Below are positions 1-7,750 of a stretch of 16,064 nt of DNA, one piece after another. The stretch's first letter is position 1. The number at the start of each line of letters is the position of its first letter. The DNA comes from DSWT01 sp035415725 (GTDB lineage Bacteria > Chloroflexota > Anaerolineae > B4-G1 > SLSP01). Under the pieces are notes generated by a model, which saw nothing but the letters and a program-made list of their open reading frames with translations, searched no databases and was not told the origin of the DNA. A program made the translations under genes and the position numbers. The stretch covers positions 1 through 16,064 of the forward strand of contig DAOOGN010000096.1 of assembly GCA_035415725.1 (NCBI GenBank), written 5' to 3'.

Positions 1-2
1 AT

Positions 3-581
3 ATGATTTTTCAAATGCCCATGATACTCCATCACTTACTTTTTTGCCATTACCAAAGTGTCTATGCCGAGGTCGAAGCCGATCAAACGGCGACTTCGCA
101 AGCCGCCATCGTGGTGGCGATTGTTGCGGTGTTGTCCGCTATCGGCGGTGGCATCACTACCGTAGTCTCCACTGAAGGAGAGAGTTTTATCGGTGCGTTT
201 TTAGGCGCACTTGCCTCTGCTTTTATCAGTTGGCTAGTCTGGTCCGCCATCACCTATTTCGTGGGGACAACCGTGTTTCACGGAGAGGCAACCTTTAGCG
301 AAATGCTGCGGGTGATCGGTTTTGCCCAGGCGCCGCTGGTATTGAACATTCTCTCGTTTATTCCATGCATTGGTGCGCTGATTGCGTTGGCCGCATGGCT
401 GTTGTCGCTTTACACTGGCTTCCTGGCAATTAAGGAAGGGCTGGATATGGACACCGGTAAGACCATCGCTACAGTTGCAATCGGGTGGATAGCAGCTCTT
501 GCCGTTAGCCTCATTATTGGCACCATTTTCGGCATCGGCATGATAGGTGCAGGCGTAGTGAGTAGTCTGTTCAGCGGGTAG
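3..581 (+). CDS. Yip1-family integral membrane protein (start uncertain)
   Basis: This is a small hydrophobic protein of at most 192 residues with about five membrane segments (roughly residues 33-54, 64-88, 104-120, 122-143 and 154-178). The acidic stretch VYAEVEADQTATSQA just before the first segment, the central RVIGFAQAPLVLNIL and the EGLDMDTGKTIATVAIGW segment are typical of bacterial Yip1-domain proteins, a family of unknown exact function found in the cytoplasmic membrane. The first ATG lies 2 nt from the window edge and no ribosome binding site can be judged, so the true start may lie upstream or at a later Met (residues 5 or 7). The first 19 residues do not resemble the usual amphipathic N-terminus of the family and the DNA there is more AT-rich, so a changed or frameshifted 5' end is possible. 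The gene ends just before an intrinsic terminator and is separate from the suf operon. Family assignment is fairly secure; the function is not known. Confidence 0.72.
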   Translation: MIFQMPMILHHLLFCHYQSVYAEVEADQTATSQAAIVVAIVAVLSAIGGGITTVVSTEGESFIGAFLGALASAFISWLVWSAITYFVGTTVFHGEATFSEMLRVIGFAQAPLVLNILSFIPCIGALIALAAWLLSLYTGFLAIKEGLDMDTGKTIATVAIGWIAALAVSLIIGTIFGIGMIGAGVVSSLFSG

Positions 582-603
582 CTTTTGCATGGGGCTCCGC
601 CAC

Positions 604-634
604 GGCCGGCATCTCGGGGTGCCGGCCATTTTTT
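604..634 (+). terminator. Intrinsic terminator after the Yip1-family gene
   Basis: GGCCGGCA (604-611) pairs perfectly with TGCCGGCC (620-627), and a U-G and a C-G pair extend the stem to 10 bp, closing on a UCGG tetraloop. Six T residues (629-634) follow one base after the stem. It lies 23 nt after the stop codon and isolates this gene from the suf promoter 30 nt further on. Confidence 0.9.
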
Positions 635-664
635 GTTGGATGGCTTAATTTGGAAGAAAAAACC

Positions 665-692
665 TTGACAAAATCCCCGTTTTGCCTATACT
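665..692 (+). promoter_or_regulatory. Vegetative sigma-70/SigA-type promoter of the suf operon
   Basis: A consensus -35 TTGACA (665-670) and a -10 TATACT (687-692) are separated by 16 bp. Transcription would start near 699-701, leaving about 130 nt of leader before the sufC start chosen here. It sits immediately after a terminator, so it should be the main promoter for sufCBD. Confidence 0.8.
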
Positions 693-698
693 GTCAAC

Positions 699-833
699 GG
701 ATTCAAAATGGATGACTCTCCCGAAAAGGGTAAAGGGTGGAGGAATTCCCCCCTTGTCGAGGCGTTTTCGAGGGGTATGTCCGAACAAGTTGGGGATTCC
801 AACACCATGGAGATGATAGTGGAGGACTGGGGT
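699..833 (+). promoter_or_regulatory. sufC leader with candidate operator or hairpins
   Basis: This is the predicted 5' untranslated leader of the suf operon. It stays open in the sufC frame from an ATG at 708, but those residues do not look like any SufC N-terminus and that ATG would lie only about 8 nt from the transcription start. Two symmetric elements are visible: a near-palindrome centred on GGAATTCC (739-752, one mismatched pair), and GTTGG/CCAAC around a 5-nt loop (789-803). Either could bind an Fe-S-responsive regulator of the Rrf2/SufR kind, but I see no recognisable consensus for one. The leader ends with GGAGG (821-825), the sufC ribosome binding site. Confidence 0.35.
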
Positions 834-1640
834 ATGGAGCCTGTGACGTTGGAAATTCGTGATCTGCACGTCAACGTAGAAGGCAAAGCTATTCTCAAAG
901 GCGTGAACCTGGTGATGCAACAAGGTGAAACTCACGCGCTGATGGGGCCGAACGGCTCCGGGAAGAGCACGCTCGCTTACACGTTGATGGGACATCCGCA
1001 CTACGAGGTGACACAGGGGGATGTATTGCTCAACGGTGAGAGCCTGCTGGCCTTGTCTCCCGACGAGCGCGCCCGACGCGGCCTCTTTTTGGCGTTGCAG
1101 TATCCCATCTCCGTGCCCGGCTTGACGCTCAATACGTTCTTGCATGCGGCCACCAGCGCGATGCGCGGCTATGGCGACAAGGCGCAACCCGGCGCGCGCG
1201 GGCGACTCAACGCGCACTTGATTCCCTGGCGCGAATTTCGCCCAGAGCTGAACGAAGACTTAGACAAGCTCAAGATGGATCCGGCCTTTTTGCAGCGGTA
1301 TCTCAACGAAGGTTTCTCCGGCGGCGAAAAAAAGCGTGCCGAGGTTCTGCAAATGGCACTGCTCAAACCGAAGTTTGCGATCCTGGATGAAACCGACTCC
1401 GGTCTGGACATCGACGCGATCCGCATCGTCTCGGAGAACATCAACCGCTTGCAGCAAGAACTCGGCATGGGCATTCTCGTGATCACCCACTATCAGCGAC
1501 TGCTCAATTACATCTATCCGCAGTTTGTCCACATCTTCTACGATGGGCGCATTTTCCAATCCGGCGACGCCAGTCTGGTGGATGTGTTGGAAGAAAAGGG
1601 TTACGATTGGGTCAAAGAAGAAGTACGTGTGGGGAGCTAA
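834..1640 (+). CDS. sufC: SufC, Fe-S cluster assembly ABC-type ATPase
   Basis: This is the cytosolic ATPase of the SufBCD scaffold, which powers the conformational change that lets SufB-SufD build and release Fe-S clusters. The 268-residue protein shows Walker A GPNGSGKST (38-46), Q-loop Q89, the ABC signature FSGGEKKR (161-168), Walker B with LDETDSGLD (D185, E186) and the switch histidine H219 in ITHY. The FSGGEKKR signature and LDETDSGLD are characteristic of SufC rather than transporter ATPases, and there is no membrane partner. The start at 834 is chosen because GGAGG lies 8 nt upstream and the sequence from MEPVTLEIRDL onward aligns with the normal SufC start; an in-frame ATG at 708 would add 42 unrelated residues. 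The loop at about 110-145, between the Q-loop and the signature, appears somewhat longer than usual. It is first in the operon, with only 3 nt to sufB. Confidence 0.96.
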   Translation: MEPVTLEIRDLHVNVEGKAILKGVNLVMQQGETHALMGPNGSGKSTLAYTLMGHPHYEVTQGDVLLNGESLLALSPDERARRGLFLALQYPISVPGLTLNTFLHAATSAMRGYGDKAQPGARGRLNAHLIPWREFRPELNEDLDKLKMDPAFLQRYLNEGFSGGEKKRAEVLQMALLKPKFAILDETDSGLDIDAIRIVSENINRLQQELGMGILVITHYQRLLNYIYPQFVHIFYDGRIFQSGDASLVDVLEEKGYDWVKEEVRVGS

Positions 1641-1643
1641 TCG

Positions 1644-3053
1644 ATGACGACAGCGCACGAAGACCTGCGCGATCTTAAAGATCAGCAGCAATACGATTTC
1701 ACCACCGCGATTGATTACGCGCATCAATCGCGGCGCGGCATCGGTGAGGATGTTGTGCGCAGCATCTCGGCGCTTAAAAACGAGCCGCCGTGGATGTTGA
1801 ACTTTCGCCTCAAGGCGCTGGACATTTTCAACCGTATGCCGATGCCCACATGGGGGGTGGATCTAGGTGCGTTGGATTTTGAGGAGTTCTACTATTTTAT
1901 GCGCGCTACAGCGCAAAAAGCGCGCACCTGGGACGACGTCCCCCAGGCCATCAAGGATACCTTTGACAAATTGGGCATCCCCGAAGCCGAACGCAAATTC
2001 CTCGCCGGCGTCGAGACGCAGATGGATTCTGAGGCAGTCTACAGTTCGCTCAAACAAGAGTGGGAAAGTCATGGCATCATCTTTGTGGATATGGACACTG
2101 CCGTGCAGCAGTATCCCGATCTCGTCCAGAAATATATCAGCACGGTGGTCCCCATCGCCGACAACAAGTTCGCTGCCTTGAACAGCGCCTTCTGGTCGGG
2201 CGGCAGCTTCGTCTACGTCCCGGCGGGTGTGGATGTTGAAATTCCGCTTCAGGCGTACTTTCGCATCAACGCGCAAAGCCTTGGGCAGTTCGAGCGTACC
2301 ATCATCATCGCTGAACCGGGCAGCAATGTGCATTACATCGAAGGCTGCACGGCTCCTCAATACACAACCGCCGCTCTGCACACCGGCGTCATCGAGATTT
2401 TCGTCGGCAAAGGCGCGCAAGCGCGCTACACGACGATCCAAAACTGGTCGACCAACGTCTACAACTTGGTCACGCAGCGCGCGGTGGTGGAAGAGGACGG
2501 CGTGATGGTATGGGTCGATGGAAACATGGGCTCAGGCATCACAATGAAGTACCCCGCCGTCGTCCTCAAAGGCCCACACGCGCACGGTGAAGTGCTCTCG
2601 ATTGCTTTCGCCGGCGATAACCAGCACTACGACGCCGGCGCGAAGGCTATTCACCTGGCCCCACACACGTCCTCGCTCATCACCTCGAAGTCGATCAGCA
2701 AGGGGAACGGGCGTGCCGATTATCGGGGGTTGGTGCGCGTGGTGCAGGGGGCGGTGGGCGCACACTCCAAAGTGACCTGCGATGCGCTGCTGCTCGATCC
2801 CGAATCGCGCACCGACACCTATCCTTATATGGACGTGAACGAGGACGATGCGCACATCGAGCACGAAGCCACCGTCAGCAAAATCAGCGAGGATCAGCTC
2901 TTCTATCTGATGAGCCGGGGCTTGAGCGAAAAACGCGCGGCAGCACTGATCGTCAGCGGCTTTTTGGAGCCGTTCGTAAAGGAATTGCCCATGGAGTATG
3001 CCGTTGAACTGAACCGCCTGATCGATTTGCAAATGGAGAGCGCCGTCGGATGA
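1644..3053 (+). CDS. sufB: SufB, Fe-S cluster scaffold subunit
   Basis: SufB is the scaffold subunit on which [Fe-S] clusters are assembled in the SufBC2D complex. The 469-residue length is normal. The N-terminal region includes GIGEDVVRSISALKNEPPWML (32-52), the usual entry of SufB, followed by the beta-helix core with SGGSFVYVPAGV (185-196) and IEGCTAPQY (C235). In the C-terminal part, C379 (SKVTCDALL) and E408 (IEHEATVSKI) are 29 residues apart, the same spacing as the functionally important Cys405 and Glu434 of E. coli SufB. The gene begins 3 nt after sufC and its last four bases (ATGA) overlap the sufD start, so the three genes are probably translationally coupled. The order C-B-D is common outside the Proteobacteria. 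No frameshift or missing key residue is seen. Confidence 0.97.
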   Translation: MTTAHEDLRDLKDQQQYDFTTAIDYAHQSRRGIGEDVVRSISALKNEPPWMLNFRLKALDIFNRMPMPTWGVDLGALDFEEFYYFMRATAQKARTWDDVPQAIKDTFDKLGIPEAERKFLAGVETQMDSEAVYSSLKQEWESHGIIFVDMDTAVQQYPDLVQKYISTVVPIADNKFAALNSAFWSGGSFVYVPAGVDVEIPLQAYFRINAQSLGQFERTIIIAEPGSNVHYIEGCTAPQYTTAALHTGVIEIFVGKGAQARYTTIQNWSTNVYNLVTQRAVVEEDGVMVWVDGNMGSGITMKYPAVVLKGPHAHGEVLSIAFAGDNQHYDAGAKAIHLAPHTSSLITSKSISKGNGRADYRGLVRVVQGAVGAHSKVTCDALLLDPESRTDTYPYMDVNEDDAHIEHEATVSKISEDQLFYLMSRGLSEKRAAALIVSGFLEPFVKELPMEYAVELNRLIDLQMESAVG

Positions 3054-4384
3054 GCGCCATACCCCAGGTTGTCCCTGCGACTGACCCGCGCGTAGTGGAC
3101 GTGCTCTCCGACTTCTACGCCGAACCGGCGTGGATGCGCGCAGCGCGGCGCGACGCCTGGACGCTGGCGCAAGATATGCCGCTCCCGCATCAGAAGGAAG
3201 AAGCGTGGCGGCGCACGCCTTTGTCCCGTTTCCCCGTGGATTCGCTGCGTGTGACATTGACGGCGCGCGACTATGCGGCATTGGACGATCTGCCGCCGTG
3301 TTGGCATCAGAATATGGCCCCCGAAAATCAGGTCGCCGGCACGCTGGTGCATTGCAACGACGCGAATTCCTCTCCCACGCTGCGCCCGGAAGACGTCCGC
3401 ACAGGCGTAATCTGCGATGATTTGCACCACGCCCTGCACACGCACGGCGATCTGATCCACCGCTATTGGATGCAGGGGCGTACTACCCGCCCCGATTTCA
3501 ACAAATTTACGGCGCTCCATGCGGCGCTCTGGCACGGTGGCACGTTTATCTATGTACCGGCGGGGACACAGGTTTCTCGTCCCCTGCAATCGCTGGTGGC
3601 CTACGACGCCGACGCGGGCAGTGCCTTGCACCACACGCTCATCATCGCCGAGAAGGGGAGCCGCGTCTCCTTGATCCAGGATCGTGTCTCGCAGGAACGC
3701 CGGCCCGAACTGAACCTCGAAATGGTCGAAATCTACGCTGAGGAAGGCGCCTGGGTCCGCTATGCCAGCTTTCAACACTGGGGCGCGGCGCGCTATTCGT
3801 TGAGCGTCCAGGAAGCCACACTGGCACGCGACGCCAACTTCTTATGGGTCAACGGCGCGCTCGGCGGGCAGATGAGCAAGGATTTCCTTTCCACATCTCT
3901 CGACGCCTCCGGCGCGCGGGCGCAAATGTACGGTTTTACTTTCGCCGTGGGCGAACAGCACATCGATCAAAGCACTTACCAGCATCATCGCGCCCCCAAC
4001 ACGCACAGCAATCTGCTTTACCGCAATGTGCTGCGCGATCAGGCACATACCGTTTTCTACGGGATGATCCGTGCGGAGCAGGCAGCTATCGGGATGGAAG
4101 GTTATCAGGCGAACAACAACCTGCTTCTTGACGACGCGCACGCCCATTCCATCCCCGGGCTGGAAATCCGCTGCCACGACGTCCGCTGTAGCCACGGCTC
4201 GACGACCTCGCGTATCGATCCCCAGCAGTTGTTTTACCTCCAGGCGCGCGGCCTGCCTGCACGTGAGGCTGAAGGACTGATCGTGCAAGGCTTTGTCCGC
4301 CCGGCGATAGAGCGTGTTCCCCTGGCTTACATGCGTGAGCGGCTGGAAGAGGAAATCATCCAGCGGTTCTGGACACATTCATGA
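3050..4384 (+). CDS. sufD: SufD, Fe-S cluster assembly subunit
   Basis: SufD is the SufB paralogue that forms the SufB-SufD heterodimer and is needed for iron acquisition and cluster formation. The 444-residue protein has the SufD N-terminal helical region with the characteristic (K/R)EE.WR.TPL pattern (HQKEEAWRRTPLSRF, 47-61). The beta-helix core includes HGGTFIYVPAGTQV (162-175) and a C-terminal CSHGST motif (C380, H382), which carries the conserved histidine near the cluster-building interface. The start ATG overlaps the sufB stop (ATGA). After the stop there is only a very weak hairpin (ACC/GGT) followed by six T residues, so the end of the transcript is not certain. In many genomes sufS and sufU come next, but neither is found here; sulfur would have to come from a desulfurase encoded elsewhere. 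Confidence 0.95.
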   Translation: MSAIPQVVPATDPRVVDVLSDFYAEPAWMRAARRDAWTLAQDMPLPHQKEEAWRRTPLSRFPVDSLRVTLTARDYAALDDLPPCWHQNMAPENQVAGTLVHCNDANSSPTLRPEDVRTGVICDDLHHALHTHGDLIHRYWMQGRTTRPDFNKFTALHAALWHGGTFIYVPAGTQVSRPLQSLVAYDADAGSALHHTLIIAEKGSRVSLIQDRVSQERRPELNLEMVEIYAEEGAWVRYASFQHWGAARYSLSVQEATLARDANFLWVNGALGGQMSKDFLSTSLDASGARAQMYGFTFAVGEQHIDQSTYQHHRAPNTHSNLLYRNVLRDQAHTVFYGMIRAEQAAIGMEGYQANNNLLLDDAHAHSIPGLEIRCHDVRCSHGSTTSRIDPQQLFYLQARGLPAREAEGLIVQGFVRPAIERVPLAYMRERLEEEIIQRFWTHS

Positions 4385-4761
4385 CCTTTGGGTTTTTTCA
4401 TACTGGCGTAGATGAAAGCGGGTCATTGATGGCTACGACAGCCTGGTTCGTGTTGGCAGCAGTAGTCACGCCACATCCAGAGTCTTAGCCCGCATGATTC
4501 ATCGCGTCGCCCTGCGAACAGGGAAACAGCTCAAACGCTCTCGCAAGCCTGCGTCCGAATTAAAATGGCGCCACGCCAGTCAGCATGTCCGGACTGATGT
4601 CTTGGCTCGTCTCGCGGTAACAGAAGCGCAGTTGTTTACCGTCATTGGCCGATTACAGGAACACTCAATCTTATTCATGGGGATAGTCAACGGAATTCAT
4701 TGGTGCAGTTAGCGGATTTCGTAGAAGGTTGCTCATCTATTGATGAAAATGGGAACACTTT
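4385..4761 (+). other. Intergenic stretch without a supported gene
   Basis: I see no convincing gene, RNA or repeat in these 377 nt. An open frame of 72 codons (4494-4712) has no ribosome binding site and encodes a basic peptide I do not recognise. The cofactor-fusion gene downstream has only a weak Shine-Dalgarno (GGGA, 4751-4754), and no clear -35/-10 pair was found for it. The stretch might be the remains of a decayed gene. Confidence 0.4.
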
Positions 4762-6159
4762 ATGTCTGATTCCACTGTGGCTGCGGTCATCCTGGCTGCC
4801 GGCGGGTCCACACGCTTCGGCGCGCCCAAACAACTGCTTCTCTGGCAGGGCCGCCCGCTGGTTGCACATACCGCGGATGTGGCGTGGATGGCGGGATTGT
4901 CGCCGGTTATCGTGGTGGTGGGGGCGGAGAGCGAGCGTGTCGTGCCCGCGCTTGCCGGGCGCGATGTCCTCGTGCTACACAACTATCGCTGGCAAGAAGG
5001 AATGAGTACCAGCCTGAACCTCGGCGTCGCGGCGTTGTCGTCTACCGTCGAAGCGGCGGTTTTTCTCCTGGTGGATCAGCCTTTGGTGGACGCTCGCTTC
5101 CTGCGCTCGCTGGTGACGTATGGAAAGCAGTGCCATGCCGGGATCGTGGTGCCGGTGGGACGTGAAGGGCGGCGCGGAACGCCAGTGCTCTTCGCGCGGC
5201 GCTTCTTCCCCGAACTGGCGCAACTCTCCGGCGACATCGGTGGGCGGGCCTTGTTCGGGCAGTATCCCGCTGATCTCGTGACCATGCCGGTCGCCGATCC
5301 CACCGTGTTGACCGACGTAGACACTCCCGCTGCCTATGAAGCCCTGTTGACGCGACAAGCGGCGTCTGCGGTGGATTTCGACGCGATCAAAGGCGTGATC
5401 TGCGACATGGACGGCGTGCTCTGGCGTGGAGAGACGCCGTTGCCCGGGCGGCACGATTTTTTCGCCCTGCTTGAGGCGCGGCGCATTCCCTACATCCTGG
5501 CGACCAACAACGCCAGCAAGACACCGGAGCAATACGTCGAAAAACTGGCTTCGATGGGCATCGTGACGAACGTCGAGCACATCCTGAACTCCGCAACCGC
5601 CGCTGCCGACTACCTGGCGACGCAGGCTGCGCCGGGCGCACCGGTTTACGCTATCGGCGGAGCGGGTATCCGCGAGGCACTGCGACTGCACGGCTTTACG
5701 CTCACCGCCGGCGATCACGCCGACTATGTCGTCGTCGGCTGGGACCGCGACCTGACCTGGCAGAAGCTGGCGCTGGCGACGTTGCTTATTCGCCATGGAG
5801 CCGGCTTTATCGCCACCAACCCCGACCGTACGTTACCGCTGGAAGACGGGCTGGTGCCCGGCAACGGCGCGCAGATTGCGGCGTTGATCGCGGCGACCGA
5901 CGTCACGCCGATTATGGCCGGGAAGCCCGCTCCGCTCCTCTACGAACGGGCGCTGGCGCGCATGGGCGTGACGCCGGAAGCGACACTGGTCATCGGCGAC
6001 CGGCTCGACACGGACATCCTGGGCGGTCTACGCCTGGGCATGTCGACCGCGTTGGTGCTTTCCGGCATCACCCAGAAGGATGAATTGGCTGCGTCGCCCA
6101 TTCACCCGGACGTCGTCTGCGACGATCTGGCGGCATTGGTGCGGGCGTGGAAAAGTTGA
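4762..6159 (+). CDS. Fusion: MocA-like molybdenum-cofactor cytidylyltransferase + NagD-like HAD-IIA phosphatase
   Basis: Two complete enzymes are joined in one frame of 465 codons. Residues 1-200 form a GT-A nucleotidyltransferase of the MocA/MobA type: LAAGGSTRFGAPKQ (11-24, nucleotide binding, the LAAG form typical of CTP-using MocA), WQEGMSTSL (77-85), VDQP with metal-binding D105, GRRGTPVLF (136-144), SGDIGGRALF and TDVDTP (D187). MocA transfers CMP to molybdopterin-molybdenum to make the cytosine dinucleotide cofactor. Residues 208-465 form a HAD-IIA phosphatase: DMDG (nucleophile D215, D217), TNN (T248), a GKP lysine (K388) and GDRLDTDI (D413, D418). HAD-IIA members dephosphorylate nucleotides or small phosphoesters such as phosphoglycolate. 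There is no internal stop, frameshift or ribosome binding site at the junction (residues 200-207), so this appears to be a true fusion. I see no molybdoenzyme genes nearby. The substrates of both halves are inferred. Confidence 0.88.
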   Translation: MSDSTVAAVILAAGGSTRFGAPKQLLLWQGRPLVAHTADVAWMAGLSPVIVVVGAESERVVPALAGRDVLVLHNYRWQEGMSTSLNLGVAALSSTVEAAVFLLVDQPLVDARFLRSLVTYGKQCHAGIVVPVGREGRRGTPVLFARRFFPELAQLSGDIGGRALFGQYPADLVTMPVADPTVLTDVDTPAAYEALLTRQAASAVDFDAIKGVICDMDGVLWRGETPLPGRHDFFALLEARRIPYILATNNASKTPEQYVEKLASMGIVTNVEHILNSATAAADYLATQAAPGAPVYAIGGAGIREALRLHGFTLTAGDHADYVVVGWDRDLTWQKLALATLLIRHGAGFIATNPDRTLPLEDGLVPGNGAQIAALIAATDVTPIMAGKPAPLLYERALARMGVTPEATLVIGDRLDTDILGGLRLGMSTALVLSGITQKDELAASPIHPDVVCDDLAALVRAWKS

Positions 6160-6247
6160 ATTTTCAGCAGCAGATTCAGCAGATTCTCTGTTTGCCGGCA
6201 GAAAGAATCGACTCCATCGGCCTAATCGGCTGACAAAAGAGGGGATA

Positions 6248-7306
6248 ATGGCAAAACCAAATTTATACGACCTGGATTTACCCGCGCTGGAAGCGTTGTT
6301 AGGGACGTGGGGCGAACCGCGTTACCGCGCTAAACAGATATGGGAATGGCTCTATCGCCATCTTGTCGTGGACATCGAGCAGATGACATCCTTGCCGAAG
6401 GCGCTGCGTGAGCGCTTGGCGGCAGAGACCCGTTTGAGTGTGCCGCGGGTTCTGGCGCGCCGGGAATCCATCGACGGCGAGACGCGCAAAGACCTGTTGG
6501 CGTTGGACGACGGCCAGTCCATCGAGGTCGTGCTGATGCGCTACATAGAGCGGCGCAGTGCGTGTATTTCGACACAAGTGGGCTGTGCTGTCGGTTGCCG
6601 GTTCTGCGCCACCGGACAAATGGGCATCAGACGCAACTTGACCCGGGGAGAAATTGTCGCCCAGGTGCTTCATTTGATGCGCGAGCTTGACCTGCAAGAT
6701 CAACGGTTGACTCATGTAGTGCTGATGGGGATGGGGGAACCGTTTCTGAATTACGACAATACCCTGGCTGCTATTCGCACTTTGATTCACCCGGACGGCC
6801 TGCAGATAGGGCAGCGGCGGATCACGCTCAGCACTGCCGGCGTCGCGCCGGGGATCCGTCGTTTCGCCGATGAAGGCTTGCAGGTTAACCTGGCGGTGTC
6901 CCTGCACGCCGCCACGGATGCTCTGCGCAGTGAACTGATGCCGATCAACCGCCGCTATGGGCTAAACGAGCTTTTCTCCGCCGTCAACGTTTATTTGACG
7001 CAGACCAACCGCCGTGTGACCTTCGAGTGGGTATTGATTGATGGCGTCAACGATACCGTTGAACAGGCCGAGGCTCTGGCGGCGCGCAGCGCGGGGATGC
7101 TGGTCCATGTCAATCTCATTCCGCTCAATCCTACCGCCGGCTATGCCGGGCAACCCTCTTCCGCAGAGCGCAGTGAAGCCTTCACCCAAATTTTGGAACG
7201 TCGCCACGTCCCCTTTACCTTGCGGTTGCGTCGCGGCATTGACATCCAGGCCGGTTGCGGTCAACTGCGGGCGCAGACGGCGAACACAGTTCTGTCGACG
7301 GATTGA
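6248..7306 (+). CDS. rlmN: RlmN, dual-specificity 23S rRNA/tRNA adenosine-C2 methyltransferase
   Basis: This radical-SAM enzyme methylates C2 of A2503 in 23S rRNA and of A37 in some tRNAs. The 352-residue protein carries the CxxxCxxC cluster motif (C113, C117, C120, in VGCAVGCRFCATG). It also has the two mechanistic cysteines: C106, seven residues before the cluster motif as C118 is in E. coli RlmN, and C337 in the C-terminal AGCGQLRA, which carries the methyl group. GMGEPFLNYDN (161-171) and the NLAVSLHAA segment are typical. The start at 6248 is chosen because AGAGGGG precedes it closely and the family N-terminus (NLYDLDLPALEALL) begins there; an upstream ATG at 6080 lies inside the previous gene and adds unrelated residues. 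It lies 88 nt after the MocA-HAD gene in the same direction. The intervening DNA contains a short direct repeat (CAGCAGATTC-like) and nothing else. Confidence 0.97.
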   Translation: MAKPNLYDLDLPALEALLGTWGEPRYRAKQIWEWLYRHLVVDIEQMTSLPKALRERLAAETRLSVPRVLARRESIDGETRKDLLALDDGQSIEVVLMRYIERRSACISTQVGCAVGCRFCATGQMGIRRNLTRGEIVAQVLHLMRELDLQDQRLTHVVLMGMGEPFLNYDNTLAAIRTLIHPDGLQIGQRRITLSTAGVAPGIRRFADEGLQVNLAVSLHAATDALRSELMPINRRYGLNELFSAVNVYLTQTNRRVTFEWVLIDGVNDTVEQAEALAARSAGMLVHVNLIPLNPTAGYAGQPSSAERSEAFTQILERRHVPFTLRLRRGIDIQAGCGQLRAQTANTVLSTD

Positions 7307-7617
7307 ACGAAATTTGGTCTCTATTCAGGCCAGATCCGCGGTTCTTGCGCGCTGACGGGGGAGAAGAGGGTTGGGGAATGAGAGGGTCGGCCCCTATGGT
7401 CGAAGGGGACAACCTATTATGCACCCTCCTCAAAGTCCCGTTCGCCACCTGGCAAGAGCGGCTGATGAATAGTTGCCAGCTTCTGGAGACTTTTTGCGGC
7501 AGATCGTCAGGAAAGCGTCAGGTTTACGTCAAGCAAAAAAGGCCAAGCCAGGTTATAGTGTAACTAAATGTGGTAGTCGGGGACCGCAGATAAAAAAGAT
7601 TCTCCTCCTTCTGATGC
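7307..7617 (+). other. Non-coding stretch between rlmN and the dnaX terminators
   Basis: No gene is supported in this part of the rlmN-dnaX gap. Open frames here (for example 7255-7563) start inside rlmN and have no recognisable product. A TATAGT hexamer (7554-7559) resembles a -10 box and would give a transcript of about 80 nt ending at the hairpin at 7618-7647, but no matching -35 was found, so a small RNA is only a possibility. I looked for the SRP RNA (ffs), which often lies next to dnaX, and did not find its conserved GGAAGGAAGCAGC-like core. Confidence 0.4.
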
Positions 7618-7647
7618 AACCGGGGGCCTTGGGACACCCCCGGTTTT
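7618..7647 (+). terminator. Terminator-like hairpin, first of two
   Basis: AACCGGGGG (7618-7626) pairs perfectly with CCCCCGGTT (7637-7645) around a 10-nt loop, followed immediately by a short T run (7644-7647). The T run is short, so termination may be partial, but the position after rlmN and before dnaX fits. Confidence 0.65.
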
Positions 7648-7677
7648 GCATGATTCATAAGGTAACTGCTGCACCAA

Positions 7678-7712
7678 CCTGACAGGTCTGAGAAGACCTG
7701 TCAGGTTTTTTT
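7678..7712 (+). terminator. Strong intrinsic terminator upstream of dnaX
   Basis: CCTGACAGGTCT (7678-7689) and AGACCTGTCAGG (7694-7705) form a perfect 12-bp stem with a GAGA tetraloop, followed directly by seven T residues (7706-7712). The arm itself contains CCTGACAGG, which is nearly self-complementary; similar CCTGTCAGG hairpins are, from memory, recurrent in Chloroflexota and cyanobacterial genomes, so this may also be a dispersed element used as a terminator. Confidence 0.92.
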
Positions 7713-7717
7713 ATGGC

Positions 7718-7745
7718 TTGCCTCATTTGCCATCCGTGATAGACT
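7718..7745 (+). promoter_or_regulatory. Candidate dnaX promoter
   Basis: TTGCCT (7718-7723) and TAGACT (7740-7745) are separated by 16 bp, giving four of six matches to each consensus box. The position, just after a strong terminator and 52 nt before the dnaX start, supports it. Transcription would begin near 7752, at the base of the hairpin described next. Confidence 0.45.
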
Positions 7746-7750
7746 ATGCA

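Noticed and set aside
708..833. 42-residue N-terminal extension of SufC from the ATG at 708
   Set aside because: Residues are unlike SufC, the ATG would lie about 8 nt from the predicted transcription start without a Shine-Dalgarno, and the ATG at 834 has GGAGG at good spacing.
4385..4412. Terminator after sufD suggested by a T run at 4394-4399
   Set aside because: The preceding stem is only about 3 bp (ACC/GGT), too weak to support a terminator.
4494..4712. 72-codon open frame between sufD and the MocA-HAD gene
   Set aside because: No ribosome binding site, no recognisable motif, and it overlaps nothing that would support translation. It is kept only as a remark in the intergenic entry.
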